Below, piece after piece: positions 40,583 to 49,285 of a DNA stretch of 64,000 nucleotides. Positions within the stretch are counted from its first letter, which is position 1; each line of letters starts with the position of its first letter. The stretch comes from Streptomyces sp. CB02009. GTDB taxonomy: Bacteria > Actinomycetota > Actinomycetes > Streptomycetales > Streptomycetaceae. The translations under genes were made by a program, and so were the position numbers. The notes under the pieces are model-generated. The model did no database searches, had not been told where the DNA came from, and saw only the letters and a list, made by a program, of their open reading frames with translations. The stretch covers positions 35,473 through 99,472 of the forward strand of contig NZ_LIVV01000001.1 of assembly GCF_001905825.1 (NCBI RefSeq), read 5' to 3'.

Positions 40583-41488
40583 GTGAAGGTTGGCTGCATC
40601 GGACTCGGCGACATCGCGCAGAAGGCCTACCTTCCGGTCCTCGCCACCCTCCCCGGGGTCGAACTCCACCTCCAGACCCGCACCCGCGCGACGCTCGACC
40701 GGGTCGCCGACACCCTCCACCTGCCCGCCGCGCAGCGCCACGGCGACCTCGACTCGCTCCTCGCCGCCGGGCTCGACGCGGCCTTCGTCCACGCGCCGAC
40801 CGCCGCGCACGCCGAGATCGCCGGCCGGCTCCTGGACGCGGGCGTCCCGACGTACGTCGACAAGCCCCTCGCCTACGAGTACGCCGAGTCCGAGCGGATC
40901 GTGGAACTGGCCGAGAAGCGCTCGGTCGGCCTCGCCGTCGGCTTCAACCGGCGCCTCGCCCCCTCGTACGCCCAGTGCGCCGAGCACCCGCGCGAGCTGA
41001 TCCTCCTTCAGAAGAACCGCATCGGCCTGCCCGAGGACCCCCGCACCTTCGTGCTCGACGACTTCATCCACGTCGTCGACACCCTGCGGTTCCTCCTCCC
41101 CGGCGAGATCGAGCACGTCGACGTGCGCGCCCGCGTCCGCGAGGGGCTCATGCACCACGTCGTGCTCCAGCTCTCCGGTGACGGGTTCACCGCCATCGGC
41201 ATGATGAACCGGATGAACGGCTCCACCGAGGAGATCCTCGAGGTCTCCGGGCAGGACACCAAGCGCCAGGTCGTCAATCTCTCCGACGTCGTCGACCACA
41301 AGGGCCAGCCGACCCTGCGGCGGCGCGGCGACTGGGTGCCGGTGCCCCGCCAGCGCGGTATCGAGCAGGCCGTACTGGCCTTCCTCGACGCCGTACGCGA
41401 CGGTCGGGTCCTCAGTGCCAGGGATGCCCTGCAGACCCACGAGCTGTGCGAGCGCGTCGTGCGCGAGGCGCTGCTCCAGGCCTCCTGA
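40583..41488 (+). CDS. Gfo/Idh/MocA family oxidoreductase
   Basis: 301 residues. Rossmann fold KVGCIGLGDIAQKAYLPVLATLPGVEL at the start; AFVHAPTAAHAEIAGRLLDAGVPTYVDKPLAYEYAESE around 72 contains the EKP-like motif as DKP; GVAVGFNRRLAP-type stretch (LAVGFNRRLAPSY). These NAD(P)-dependent enzymes oxidise or reduce sugars and related compounds; this one is close to bacterial virulence-factor MviM-type members. ATG-like start is GTG 40583 with AAGGGAG before it. Its last 77 bp are also coded on the other strand by lnt. Confidence 0.87.
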   Translation: MKVGCIGLGDIAQKAYLPVLATLPGVELHLQTRTRATLDRVADTLHLPAAQRHGDLDSLLAAGLDAAFVHAPTAAHAEIAGRLLDAGVPTYVDKPLAYEYAESERIVELAEKRSVGLAVGFNRRLAPSYAQCAEHPRELILLQKNRIGLPEDPRTFVLDDFIHVVDTLRFLLPGEIEHVDVRARVREGLMHHVVLQLSGDGFTAIGMMNRMNGSTEEILEVSGQDTKRQVVNLSDVVDHKGQPTLRRRGDWVPVPRQRGIEQAVLAFLDAVRDGRVLSARDALQTHELCERVVREALLQAS

Positions 41489-43238
41489 ACGCGCCCGCGC
41501 CCTCGGCCGCGCACACCGCGCCCACCACGGCGAGCGCCCCGTACAGGGGCCAGTCGCCCCAGCGGACGTAGCCCGTCGTCGAGTCCGAGAGCGGCAGCTC
41601 GCGGACGGCGACGGCGCTCGCGTCCGTGCCGAGCACGGGCCCGATCCTGCGTCCGTCGGGGCCGTACGCCGCGCTGACCCCGGTGAGCGTCGCGTGCGCG
41701 ACGGGCCGTCCCGTCTCGGCGGCCCGCAGCGCCGCCAGCGACGCGTGCTGGGCGGGCGCCCAGCTCTTCTGGAACGTACTGGTCGCCGACTGGACGACGA
41801 GGAGCCCGGCCCCGTCGCGCACGAGGTTCCGGCTCATGTCGGGGAACGCGGACTCGAAGCAGACGAGCGGGCCGACCAGCGGTTCCCGGGCGCCGGCGCC
41901 GCCGTCGCGCGCACCCTCCTCGCTGCCGTCGCCCGTGGCGGGCAGCCTCATCACGACCGGTTCGGTGCCCCGCCGACGGTCCTCGTCGGCGGCCTTCCCG
42001 AACGACGTCACCCAGCCCAGCACCCCGCGCGCGGGGATGTACTCGCCGAAGGGCACGAGCCGCATCTTGTCGTAGCGCTCACCCGTGAGCCCCTCGGGAC
42101 CGACCATGACGGCGCTCTTGTAGATGCCCGGGCGGTCGGCCCGCCGCGCGTCCACATTGACCAGGAGCGGCGCGTCGACCTCCCGTGAGAGCGCGGTGAG
42201 CCGGGCGGCGAGATCGGGCCGGCCGGCCGGGTCGGCGCCGACACCGCTCTCGCCCCAGACCACCAGATCGAGGCGCTGCCCGGCGAGCGAGCGGGTCAGC
42301 TCCTCGGCACGGTCGAACCGCCGCTCCGCCCCGTCCGCGCCGTCGAACACGCCGGGCTGTACGAGGGCCACCCGCACGGTCCCGGTCACCCGCGGCGCCC
42401 CCACCCCCCAGGCGGCCGTACCCGCGACGAGCGCGCAGGCCGCGAGTCCCGCGACGCCGACGGCGCGCAGCCCCGGTGCGGCCAGCAGCAGGGCCACGGC
42501 CGTGTTCACCGCCACCACGAGCGCGGTCACCAGCCACACCCCGCCGACCGAGGCCAGCCGGAGCGCCGCCGGCACCTGCCACTGGCTCGCCCCGAGCAGC
42601 CCCCAGGGACCTCCCAGCCCCTCCCAGGAGCGCACCAGCTCGATCAGCAGCCAGCCGGAGGGCACCGCGACCAGCGCGGTGCCGGCCCGCAGCGCCGACG
42701 GCACGCCTCCGAGCAGGGACCGTACGAGCCAGGCCCACGGCAGCCACAGCAGGCCGAGCAGTGCGGAGAGAGGGAGGAGGAAGACATGGAGGCTGGGCAG
42801 CAGCCAGTGATGGACGGCGAACACGAAGCCGATCCCGCCGAGCCATCCGTCCAGGGCGGCCCGGCGCGCTCCCGGAGCCGAACGGATCAGGAGGAGCCAG
42901 GGGACGAGCGCCAGATATGCCCACCACCAGAGGCCGGGGGCGGGAAAGGCGAGCGCGGGCAGCGCGCCGCAGCCGACGGCGAGCAGCGAACGGGCGAGGG
43001 CACGCCGACGAGCCCGGCCGCCCGGCCGGCCGCGCGGGGTCCCGTCCCGGTCGTGGTCCTGGTCCGGGTCCGCGTCCCGGTCCGGCCCCTGGTCGGGAAC
43101 CCGATCCGGACCGTGGCCCTGCTCCGGGTCCGCATCCCGGTCCGGCCCCTGGTCGGGAATCCGATCCGGACCGTGGCCCTGCTCCGGGTGCTGCCCCTGT
43201 TCCGGGTGCTGACCCCGTCGTGCGAACGGATTTCGCAT
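41412..43238 (-). CDS. lnt: apolipoprotein N-acyltransferase
   Basis: About 608 residues. Lnt adds the third acyl chain to lipoproteins at the membrane. About six N-terminal helices (from LLAVGCGALPALAFPAPGLWWW onward) precede a nitrilase-type domain with the Glu-Lys-Cys triad: VVWGESGVG, YDKMRLVPFGEY, PLVCFESAFPD. An unusual first 75 residues consist of Gly/Asp/Pro-rich 20-residue repeats (GHGPDRIPDQGPDRDAD). The start ATG 43238 has GGAGG 6 bases away. The Cys-side C-terminal tail overlaps the Gfo/Idh/MocA gene. Actinobacteria often have several Lnt paralogues. Confidence 0.9.
   Translation of the reverse strand: MRNPFARRGQHPEQGQHPEQGHGPDRIPDQGPDRDADPEQGHGPDRVPDQGPDRDADPDQDHDRDGTPRGRPGGRARRRALARSLLAVGCGALPALAFPAPGLWWWAYLALVPWLLLIRSAPGARRAALDGWLGGIGFVFAVHHWLLPSLHVFLLPLSALLGLLWLPWAWLVRSLLGGVPSALRAGTALVAVPSGWLLIELVRSWEGLGGPWGLLGASQWQVPAALRLASVGGVWLVTALVVAVNTAVALLLAAPGLRAVGVAGLAACALVAGTAAWGVGAPRVTGTVRVALVQPGVFDGADGAERRFDRAEELTRSLAGQRLDLVVWGESGVGADPAGRPDLAARLTALSREVDAPLLVNVDARRADRPGIYKSAVMVGPEGLTGERYDKMRLVPFGEYIPARGVLGWVTSFGKAADEDRRRGTEPVVMRLPATGDGSEEGARDGGAGAREPLVGPLVCFESAFPDMSRNLVRDGAGLLVVQSATSTFQKSWAPAQHASLAALRAAETGRPVAHATLTGVSAAYGPDGRRIGPVLGTDASAVAVRELPLSDSTTGYVRWGDWPLYGALAVVGAVCAAEGAGAFRRPGAAPRARRARTARGSAGHPWH
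43081..43190. repeat. 60-bp tandem repeat in the lnt 5' end
   Basis: Two 60-bp units differing at only a few positions (43081-43140 and 43141-43200, the second diverging at its end), with a partial third before them (43051-43080). The repeat starts TCCGGCCCCTGGTCGGGAA on the plus strand. It encodes the in-frame 20-residue head repeats of Lnt. Confidence 0.88.
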
Positions 43239-43363
43239 GGCATGCCTCCGCCCTTGCCTTCAGTGTCGGGCGTGACCGGGTTCGGCGCGGCTCGGGCGGT
43301 CCGTCGTGGTGACCGGGGCCGGAAGGGACCCCCGGGGCGGCGGCCGCGGGGGCCGGGCGGCGG

Positions 43364-43810
43364 TCAGCCGTGCCGACGCCACCGTTCGTCGACGACGACC
43401 GAGGTCAGCCGCCACCCGTCGGTGGTCCGCACCGCCCCGAACGCGTAGCGGCCCCCGCAGACGAAGTCCTCGCCGGAGGTGAAGCGCATCGGGTTGACAT
43501 AGTCCGCGCGGATCTCCGCCGTGTCCCCGGTCTCCGGGTAACCGGCCGGCCCGCGGAAGACGACGCGGCGGTTCACGATGAGGTGCTGCCGTACGGGAAA
43601 GAGCGTCAACGTCTCGGCGAGCCAGTCGGCCACCTCCGTCGCCGGGCCCTCGACACCGCCGGAGCCGCGGTAGTCGGCCCTGCCGTCCGGCGAGAAAAGG
43701 GCCCGGTAGGCGGTCCAGTCGGCGTCGTCGACGGCTGCCGCGTACCCGGTGACCAGGTCGTCGACGGCGAGTCGGTCCATCACGGTGGCGAGGTCCACGC
43801 GCTGCGTCAT
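43364..43810 (-). CDS. SnoaL-like/NTF2-fold protein
   Basis: 148 residues. VMDRLAVDDLVTGYAAAVDDADWTAYRALFSPDGRADYRG is a classic SnoaL-like domain start (ligand-binding cone fold). Asp/His positions typical of small dehydratase or isomerase members occur, but the specific reaction is unknown. Divergent from the flavin reductase gene; both starts lie about 80 bp apart. Confidence 0.85.
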   Translation of the reverse strand: MTQRVDLATVMDRLAVDDLVTGYAAAVDDADWTAYRALFSPDGRADYRGSGGVEGPATEVADWLAETLTLFPVRQHLIVNRRVVFRGPAGYPETGDTAEIRADYVNPMRFTSGEDFVCGGRYAFGAVRTTDGWRLTSVVVDERWRRHG

Positions 43811-43889
43811 CGGATCAGTGTCGGGCAGGCCGGGCCAGGGGCCAAGGGGCGTGCGCGGGGGAGTCGGCGGACGCGGTCATACTGGCCGG

Positions 43890-44483
43890 ATGCGTGTGAA
43901 CATCGATCCCGAACTGAGTGACCGCACCGCTTTCTACCGGCTGCTCACCGCCACCGTCGTCCCCCGGCCGATCGCCTGGGTCTCCACGTCCTCGGCGGAC
44001 GGGACGGACAACCTGGCCCCGCACTCCTTCTTCACCATCGCCTCGGTCACCCCGCCGGTCGTGCAGTTCACCTCGGTGGGACGCAAGGACTCGCTGCGCA
44101 ACGTGGAGGAGACGGGGGAGTTCGTCGTCAACCTGGCTCCCGAGGGACTCTTCGAGCAGATCAACGCGACGGCGACGGACTTCCCGCGCGGGGTCAGCGA
44201 GTTCGACGCGTGCGGTGTCGAGCGCGAGCCGAGCCTCCGCGTGAAGCCGCCGCGGGTGGCGGACTCGCCGGTGGCGCTGGAGTGCGAGCTGCACAGCACG
44301 CTGCGGATCGGCGACTCGACGGTCGTCTTCGGCCGGGTCGTCCACGCGGCCATCGACGAGTCGGTCCTCCTCGACGGCCACCCGGAGATGGCGCTGATGC
44401 GCCCGCTGACCCGCCTCGGCAAGAACGAGTGGGGCACCCTCGGCGGCATCAAGGAGATCGCCCGCGTGCCCTTCGAGGGCTGA
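43890..44483 (+). CDS. flavin reductase family (split-barrel FMN) protein
   Basis: About 197 residues from ATG 43890. The motif FYRLLTATVVPRPIAWVSTSSADGTDNLAPHSFFT marks a flavin reductase-like, FMN-binding split-barrel protein, probably supplying reduced flavin or acting as an oxidoreductase. GKNEWGTLGGI ends the domain. Ends shortly before tandem 18-bp repeats. Confidence 0.87.
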   Translation: MRVNIDPELSDRTAFYRLLTATVVPRPIAWVSTSSADGTDNLAPHSFFTIASVTPPVVQFTSVGRKDSLRNVEETGEFVVNLAPEGLFEQINATATDFPRGVSEFDACGVEREPSLRVKPPRVADSPVALECELHSTLRIGDSTVVFGRVVHAAIDESVLLDGHPEMALMRPLTRLGKNEWGTLGGIKEIARVPFEG

Positions 44484-44535
44484 GGGGCGATCCAGGGTCG
44501 AGGGGCGATCCAGAGCCGAGGCGCGATCCAGGGCT
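44482..44535. repeat. 18-bp tandem repeat after the flavin reductase
   Basis: Three units of GAGGGGCGATCCAGGGTC type, starting at the stop codon. Noncoding on this strand. Confidence 0.7.
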
Positions 44536-44669
44536 GCACGAGGAAGGCCGGCGGGTCAATGCCGCGTGCTCCTTCGATGCATTCCCGCCACACCTCTACC
44601 CCATGGCTGGTTTCGGGTGCATGCTGTGCGCACGGCCTCCCCGCCACCCCCGTCGGGGGAACCGTTACG

Positions 44670-44700
44670 GCCCCGCCTGCTGCTGCGCTGCAGGCGGGGC
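44670..44700. terminator. bidirectional hairpin between flavin reductase and uppP
   Basis: GCCCCGCCTGC (44670-44680) pairs perfectly with 44690-44700, loop of 9 bases. It lies between two convergent genes, 53 bases before the uppP stop. The rest of the 269-bp gap shows only repeats. Confidence 0.75.
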
Positions 44701-44752
44701 CGAACGTTTCTGTGCGGCGTCGGCTGCTACGCGCCGACCGTATGCCGCTGGG

Positions 44753-45625
44753 TCACTGCCCCGACTCGCCCGCGTGCGGGCTCAGGACGTCCGTGCCGAC
44801 CAGGACGAACAGCAGGATGCCGAGCAGGATGCGGTAGATCACGAAGGGCATGAAGGACTTCGTGGTGATGAACTTCATGAACCAGGCGATCACCGCGTAG
44901 CCGACCGCGAAGGCGATGATCGTGGCGAAGATCGTCGGGCCCCAGGAGACGTGCCCCTCGCCCGCGTCCTTCAGTTCGTACGCGCCCGAGGCGAGCACCG
45001 CCGGGATGGCGAGGAGGAAGGAGTAGCGCGCCGCCGCCTCGCGGGTGTAGCCCATGAGCAGGCCGCCGGAGATCGTCGCGCCCGAGCGCGAGACGCCCGG
45101 GATCAGGGCCATCGCCTGGCACAGGCCGAAGATCAGGCCGTCCTTGACGCTGAGTTCCTTGAGCGTCTTGCGCTCGCGGATCGCCCGGTGGCGGCCGCCG
45201 ATCTCGTCGCGGGCGGCGAGCCGGTCCGCGACGCCGAGGACGATGCCCATGACGATCAGGGTGGTGGCGATCAGGCGCAGATCGCGGAAGGGGCCCTCGA
45301 TCTGGTCCTTGAGCGTGATGCCGAGGACGCCGATCGGGATCGAGCCGACGATCACGAGCCAGCCCATCTGGGCGTCGTGGTCGGAACGCATCGCCTTGTC
45401 GGTGAGGGAGCGGAACCAGGCCGAGACGATCCGGGCGATGTCCTTGCGGAAGTAGATCAGTACCGCGGTCTCCGTACCGATCTGGGTGATGGCGGTGAAG
45501 GCCGCACCCGGGTCTTCCCAGCCCGCGAACGCCGCCGTGAGACGGAGATGCGCGCTGGAGGAGATGGGAAGGAACTCCGTCAGCCCCTGGACGAGTCCGA
45601 GGATGAACGATTCGAACCAACTCAT
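44753..45625 (-). CDS. uppP: undecaprenyl-diphosphatase
   Basis: 290 residues, integral membrane. UppP/BacA recycles undecaprenyl diphosphate to the monophosphate for cell-wall synthesis. The signature [13 protein letters not shown] near residue 18 and [10 protein letters not shown] near 175 are the two conserved phosphatase motifs, and helices alternate through the length. Also contributes to bacitracin resistance in other bacteria. Single gene, with convergent neighbour after a terminator. Confidence 0.94.
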   Translation of the reverse strand: MSWFESFILGLVQGLTEFLPISSSAHLRLTAAFAGWEDPGAAFTAITQIGTETAVLIYFRKDIARIVSAWFRSLTDKAMRSDHDAQMGWLVIVGSIPIGVLGITLKDQIEGPFRDLRLIATTLIVMGIVLGVADRLAARDEIGGRHRAIRERKTLKELSVKDGLIFGLCQAMALIPGVSRSGATISGGLLMGYTREAAARYSFLLAIPAVLASGAYELKDAGEGHVSWGPTIFATIIAFAVGYAVIAWFMKFITTKSFMPFVIYRILLGILLFVLVGTDVLSPHAGESGQ

Positions 45626-45706
45626 GGGGCTAGGGCCGTCCCGTTATGTACGTGTGCGGTCAGAAGGTCGTGCGCAGCGTACCGCCCCAAGATGACGGGA
45701 CCGTGC

Positions 45707-46177
45707 TCAGGCCTCGCGGGGGGTCGTCGGGCCCGCGGCCGTCCAGCCGGGGGCCCGTACGTGGGCGGTGAGGCTGTCGCGGTCGGCCTCGTCCCCGCAG
45801 TGCGCGCAGACGATCCGGGGGCTGAGGACCTCGCCGCACCGGTGCTCCAGGACGACCGGGCGGTCGTCGGCGTTGAGGTGGCGGTCGCCCCAGGCCATCA
45901 GGGTCATCAGGACCGGTCCGAGCTCCTCGCCGGCCGCCGTGGCCCGGTACTCGAAGCGCTGGGGGCGCTCGCTGTACTGCACCTTCTCCAGGACTCCGGC
46001 CTCGACCAGCCGCTTGAGCCGGGTGGTGAGGATGTCGCGGGGCGCGCCGGTGTTGCGGGCGATCCGGTCGAAGCGTCGCACGCCGAGGGAGACCTCGCGG
46101 AGCACGAGCAGGGAGTACTTCTCGCCGACGAGCGCCAGGGTGTCGGCGATCGAGCAGGGGCGGGGTGCGGCCTTCAT
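45707..46177 (-). CDS. HxlR-type winged-helix regulator
   Basis: 156 residues. RPCSIADTLALVGEKYSLLVLREVSLGVRRFDRI is the HxlR start with the conserved N-terminal Cys (CSI), often redox- or electrophile-sensing. RDILTTRLKRLVEAGVLEKVQYSERPQRFEY is the wing. A short C-terminal extension with CAHCGDEADRD (Cys-x-x-Cys) may bind metal. Divergent from the thiolase gene at 46314; two 15-bp sites lie between. Confidence 0.87.
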   Translation of the reverse strand: MKAAPRPCSIADTLALVGEKYSLLVLREVSLGVRRFDRIARNTGAPRDILTTRLKRLVEAGVLEKVQYSERPQRFEYRATAAGEELGPVLMTLMAWGDRHLNADDRPVVLEHRCGEVLSPRIVCAHCGDEADRDSLTAHVRAPGWTAAGPTTPREA

Positions 46178-46210
46178 GGCGACAAGCCTAGGGCAGCACG
46201 GGCTCGGTGC

Positions 46211-46257
46211 GTTCGGAAATCCAACGAACTGTGCCGAGAGGGTTTGGAAACCGAACC
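46211..46257. promoter_or_regulatory. tandem HxlR-type operator upstream of the thiolase
   Basis: GTTCGGAAATCCAAC (46211-46225) and GTTTGGAAACCGAAC (46242-46256): two similar quasi-palindromic 15-mers 31 bp apart, about three helical turns. They lie in the divergent promoter region of the HxlR regulator and the thiolase. Confidence 0.65.
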
Positions 46258-46313
46258 CACTGGGCTATGTTACCGATGAGTGTTGGTCCACTTATCCAAC
46301 TCAGGAGCCTGCC

Positions 46314-47483
46314 ATGCGCGACGCCGTCATCGTCGAAGCCGTCCGGACGCCGATAGGAAAGGGCAGGACGGGCGGCGCCCTGTCCCACGTCCACCCCGTC
46401 GCCCTGCTCTCGCACACCCTGCGCGCCCTGATCGAGCGCAGCGGCATCGACCCCGCCCTCGTCGACGACGTGATCGGAGGCACCGTCGACCAGGTCGGCG
46501 AGCAGGCCATGAACACCACCCGCTACGCCTGGCTGGGTGCCGGATTCCCCGAGTCCGTGCCCGCCACCACCGTCGACCGGCAGTGCGGCTCCTCGCAGCA
46601 GGCCGTGCACTTCGCCGCCCAGGGCGTGCTCTCCGGCGCCTACGACATCGCCGTCGCCTGCGGCGTCGAGTCCATGAGCCGGGTCCCGATGTGGTCCAAC
46701 GTGCCGCCCGGCGCCGACCCCTTCGGCCCCGGGGTCGCCGAGCGCTACCCCGAGGGCCTCGTCCCGCAGGGCATCAGCGCCGAACTCATCGCCGCGAAGT
46801 GGTCGATCGGCCGCGAGGCCATGGACGAATTCGCCACCTCGTCGCACACCAGGGCGGCGCGCGCGTGGGAGGCCGGACTCTTCGACGCCGAGGTCGCCCC
46901 GTACGAGGACGTCCGCCGCGACGAGTCGGTGCGGCCGGCGACCACCCCCGAGATCCTCGCCGGACTGCGGCCGGCCTTCGAGGACCCCGGCTTCGCCGAG
47001 CGCTTCCCGCAGATCGACTGGTCCGTCACCGCCGGGAACAGCAGCCCCGTCAACGACGGCGCGTCCGCCGTGCTCGTCATGGCCGCCGACACCGCCGCGA
47101 AGCTCGGCCTGCGGCCCCTCGCCCGGCTGCACAGCTTCGCCGTCACCGGATCCGACCCGCTGCTCATGCTCACCGGCGTCATCCCCGCCACGGAGAAGGT
47201 GCTGCTGCGCGCGGGCCTCTCCCTCGCCGACATCGACCTCTTCGAGGTCAACGAGGCCTTCGCCAGTGTCGTCCTCGCCTGGCAGCAGGAGACCGGGGCC
47301 GACCCGGCCAAGGTCAACGTCCACGGCGGCGCGATCGCCCTCGGCCACCCCCTGGGTGCCAGCGGCACCCGCCTCACCACCACTCTCGTCCACGCGCTGC
47401 GGGCCCGGGGCGCCCGGTTCGGGCTCCAGACGATGTGCGAGGCGGGCGGCCTGGCGAACGCGATGATCGTCGAGGCGCTCTGA
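46314..47483 (+). CDS. acetyl-CoA C-acyltransferase (thiolase)
   Basis: About 389 residues. Thiolase family: VDRQCGSSQQAVHFAA carries the nucleophile Cys near residue 88, VNEAFAS near 311, GGAIALGHPLGASG with the catalytic His near 350, and MCEAGG with the second Cys near 380. Cleaves or condenses 3-oxoacyl-CoA, in beta-oxidation or related catabolism. Divergent from the HxlR regulator, which probably controls it. ATG 46314 has CAGGAG 8 bases upstream. Confidence 0.92.
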   Translation: MRDAVIVEAVRTPIGKGRTGGALSHVHPVALLSHTLRALIERSGIDPALVDDVIGGTVDQVGEQAMNTTRYAWLGAGFPESVPATTVDRQCGSSQQAVHFAAQGVLSGAYDIAVACGVESMSRVPMWSNVPPGADPFGPGVAERYPEGLVPQGISAELIAAKWSIGREAMDEFATSSHTRAARAWEAGLFDAEVAPYEDVRRDESVRPATTPEILAGLRPAFEDPGFAERFPQIDWSVTAGNSSPVNDGASAVLVMAADTAAKLGLRPLARLHSFAVTGSDPLLMLTGVIPATEKVLLRAGLSLADIDLFEVNEAFASVVLAWQQETGADPAKVNVHGGAIALGHPLGASGTRLTTTLVHALRARGARFGLQTMCEAGGLANAMIVEAL

Positions 47484-47552
47484 CCTCGATGCCATGGTCC
47501 GACCTCGGTGGCAGGTGTTCTGACCCCGGTCCCGGGCGCGCTGACCCCGGTC

Positions 47553-48320
47553 CTAGCGGGGGCCGCCCACCACCTCGGGGGCCCGCTCCGGTTCCGGCTC
47601 CGGTTCCACGGCCGGAGCCGGGGCCCTCAGATGGTGCCGCTTGCGCCAGGCGACCACCGCCGCCGCCACGGCGGACAGGGCGATGAAGCCCGCCGAGAAG
47701 AGGAACGCCGGGGAGCCGGGCTCCCCGGCCTGCGCCCCCGCCACCACGTACGCCGCCGTGTTGGGCACCGAGCCGAGCGCCGTCGCCACCAGGAACGGCA
47801 CGTACCCCATCCGGGAGACGGCGGCGCAGTAGTTGGCCGCCGCGAACGGCACCCCGGGGAACAGCCGGATCGCGAGCATCGAACGGAACCCGTGCCGGCT
47901 GAGCTGCCCGTCCGCCGCCGTCAGCCAGCGGCCCCGCAGCATCGGCCGCAGCGCCTCCTGCCCCAGGAAGCGGCCGAGGGTGAAGGAGATCCCGGCGCCG
48001 AGCACCGTCCCCGCGATCGCCGCCGTCAGACCGAACGCCGAGCCGAAGAGCGCGCCCGCCGCCAGATTGAGCACCGGACGCGGGACGAACGCCGCCGTGC
48101 ACACGCCGTACGCCAGAGCGAAGAGCATCACCGCGCCCGTGCCGTCCGTCTGCCGGGGCCAGCCCGAGGACAGCAGCCGCTGCGGCTCGTACAGCACGAC
48201 GAGGGCCGCCGCGGTGAGCAGCAGCAGCGCGAGCACCGAGAGCCGTGCGCGGGGCGCGAGCAGGGCCCGGGAGCAGCGGAGGGCGAGGGAGCCCGGCGGC
48301 CGGGGCACGGGAGCGAGCAT
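47553..48320 (-). CDS. TVP38/TMEM64 (VTT-domain) membrane protein
   Basis: 255 residues, with several membrane helices. VTT-domain signs: NLAAGALFGSAFGLTAAIAGTVLGAGISFTLGRFLGQ and RLFPGVPFAAANYCAAVSRMGYVPF. Such proteins are related to lipid scramblase-like DedA proteins; the precise role is unknown. Acidic Pro-rich C-terminus. Convergent with the thiolase. Confidence 0.87.
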   Translation of the reverse strand: MLAPVPRPPGSLALRCSRALLAPRARLSVLALLLLTAAALVVLYEPQRLLSSGWPRQTDGTGAVMLFALAYGVCTAAFVPRPVLNLAAGALFGSAFGLTAAIAGTVLGAGISFTLGRFLGQEALRPMLRGRWLTAADGQLSRHGFRSMLAIRLFPGVPFAAANYCAAVSRMGYVPFLVATALGSVPNTAAYVVAGAQAGEPGSPAFLFSAGFIALSAVAAAVVAWRKRHHLRAPAPAVEPEPEPERAPEVVGGPR

Positions 48321-48410
48321 TCGGGGAGAGTAACGGACGCGTCCGTATGATCGCCGTAATGTGCGTCATGTCCCGCCCCGCGAACCGCCCATGGCCTCGG
48401 GCGGGCGGAC

Positions 48411-48504
48411 AGCCCACGACCCCGGGCAGGCAGCCCACGACCCCGGGCAGGCAGCCCACGACTCCGGGCGGGCGGCCCACGACCCCGGGCGGACCGCCCA
48501 CGAC
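48411..48504. repeat. 21-bp tandem repeat before the alkylation-repair gene
   Basis: About 4.5 units of AGCCCACGACCCCGGGCAGG type, between 48411 and 48504, immediately upstream of the start at 48517. The frame stays open through the repeat, so earlier in-frame ATGs (48361, 48391) would add a heptad-repeat head (AHDPGQA). Most likely a leader element. Confidence 0.8.
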
Positions 48505-48516
48505 ACGGAGAGCCCC

Positions 48517-49251
48517 ATGACCGAGACCGCGCCGACGGCCGGCGGTCCCGCCGGCATCCCCGGCATCCCCGACAGCGCCCTCGCCGACACCCTTCTCGAG
48601 CGGCTCACCACCGTCTACCCGGCCGCCGGGAACCCCTTCCGGGCGCAGGAGATGGTCGCGTACATGAAGGGCGTCGCCCCCTTCCTCGGGGTGCGCACGC
48701 CCGAGCGCCGGGCCCTGTCCCGCACCGTCCTCGACGGTACCCCCCGCCCGGACGAGCAGGACTGCGCCGCCGTCGCCCTGCGCTGTTTCGCGCTGCCCGA
48801 GCGCGAGTACCACTACTTCGCCGTGGACTATCTGCGCCGCCATGTGAAGCGCTGCTCGTCCGGATTCCTGCCGGTCGCCCGCCGCCTCGTCACCACCGTC
48901 TCCTGGTGGGACACGGTCGACCACCTCGCCGCCCATGTCGTCGGCGGACTGGTCGCGGCCGATCCCGCCCTCGGCGACCGCATGGACGAGTGGATCGAGG
49001 ACGAGGACCTGTGGGTGGCCAGGACGGCGATCCTCCACCAGCTGCGGTTCAAGGAAGCGACCGACGCGGACCGGCTCTTCGCGCACTGCCTGCGCCGCGC
49101 CGCCGACACCGACTTCTTCCTCCGCAAGGCCATCGGCTGGAGCCTGCGCGAGTACGGCAAGACGGCCCCGGCCGAGGTCCGTGCCTTCGTCGCCGCGCAC
49201 ACCGGCCGGCTCTCGCCGCTCTCGGTCCGCGAGGCCCTCAAGCACCTCTGA
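48517..49251 (+). CDS. DNA alkylation repair protein (AlkD-like)
   Basis: About 244 residues. HEAT-like helical repeats of the AlkC/AlkD type: MVAYMKGVAPFLGVRTPERRALSR, HYFAVDYLRRH, SWWDTVDHLAAHVVGGLVA, and WVARTAILHQLRFKEATDADRLF. The motif KAIGWSLREYG near the end with its Trp/Arg is typical for the AlkD active face, which excises alkylated bases such as 3-methyladenine. The start at 48517 (CGGAG just before it) is chosen because the upstream in-frame sequence is repetitive. Confidence 0.87.
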   Translation: MTETAPTAGGPAGIPGIPDSALADTLLERLTTVYPAAGNPFRAQEMVAYMKGVAPFLGVRTPERRALSRTVLDGTPRPDEQDCAAVALRCFALPEREYHYFAVDYLRRHVKRCSSGFLPVARRLVTTVSWWDTVDHLAAHVVGGLVAADPALGDRMDEWIEDEDLWVARTAILHQLRFKEATDADRLFAHCLRRAADTDFFLRKAIGWSLREYGKTAPAEVRAFVAAHTGRLSPLSVREALKHL

Positions 49252-49285
49252 CGGCCGCCGGGGAAACCCCCTGCACAATGAGAGC

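Noticed and set aside
48411..48504. CRISPR-like array
   Set aside because: The units are directly adjacent 21-bp tandem repeats with no spacers, and no cas gene is present.
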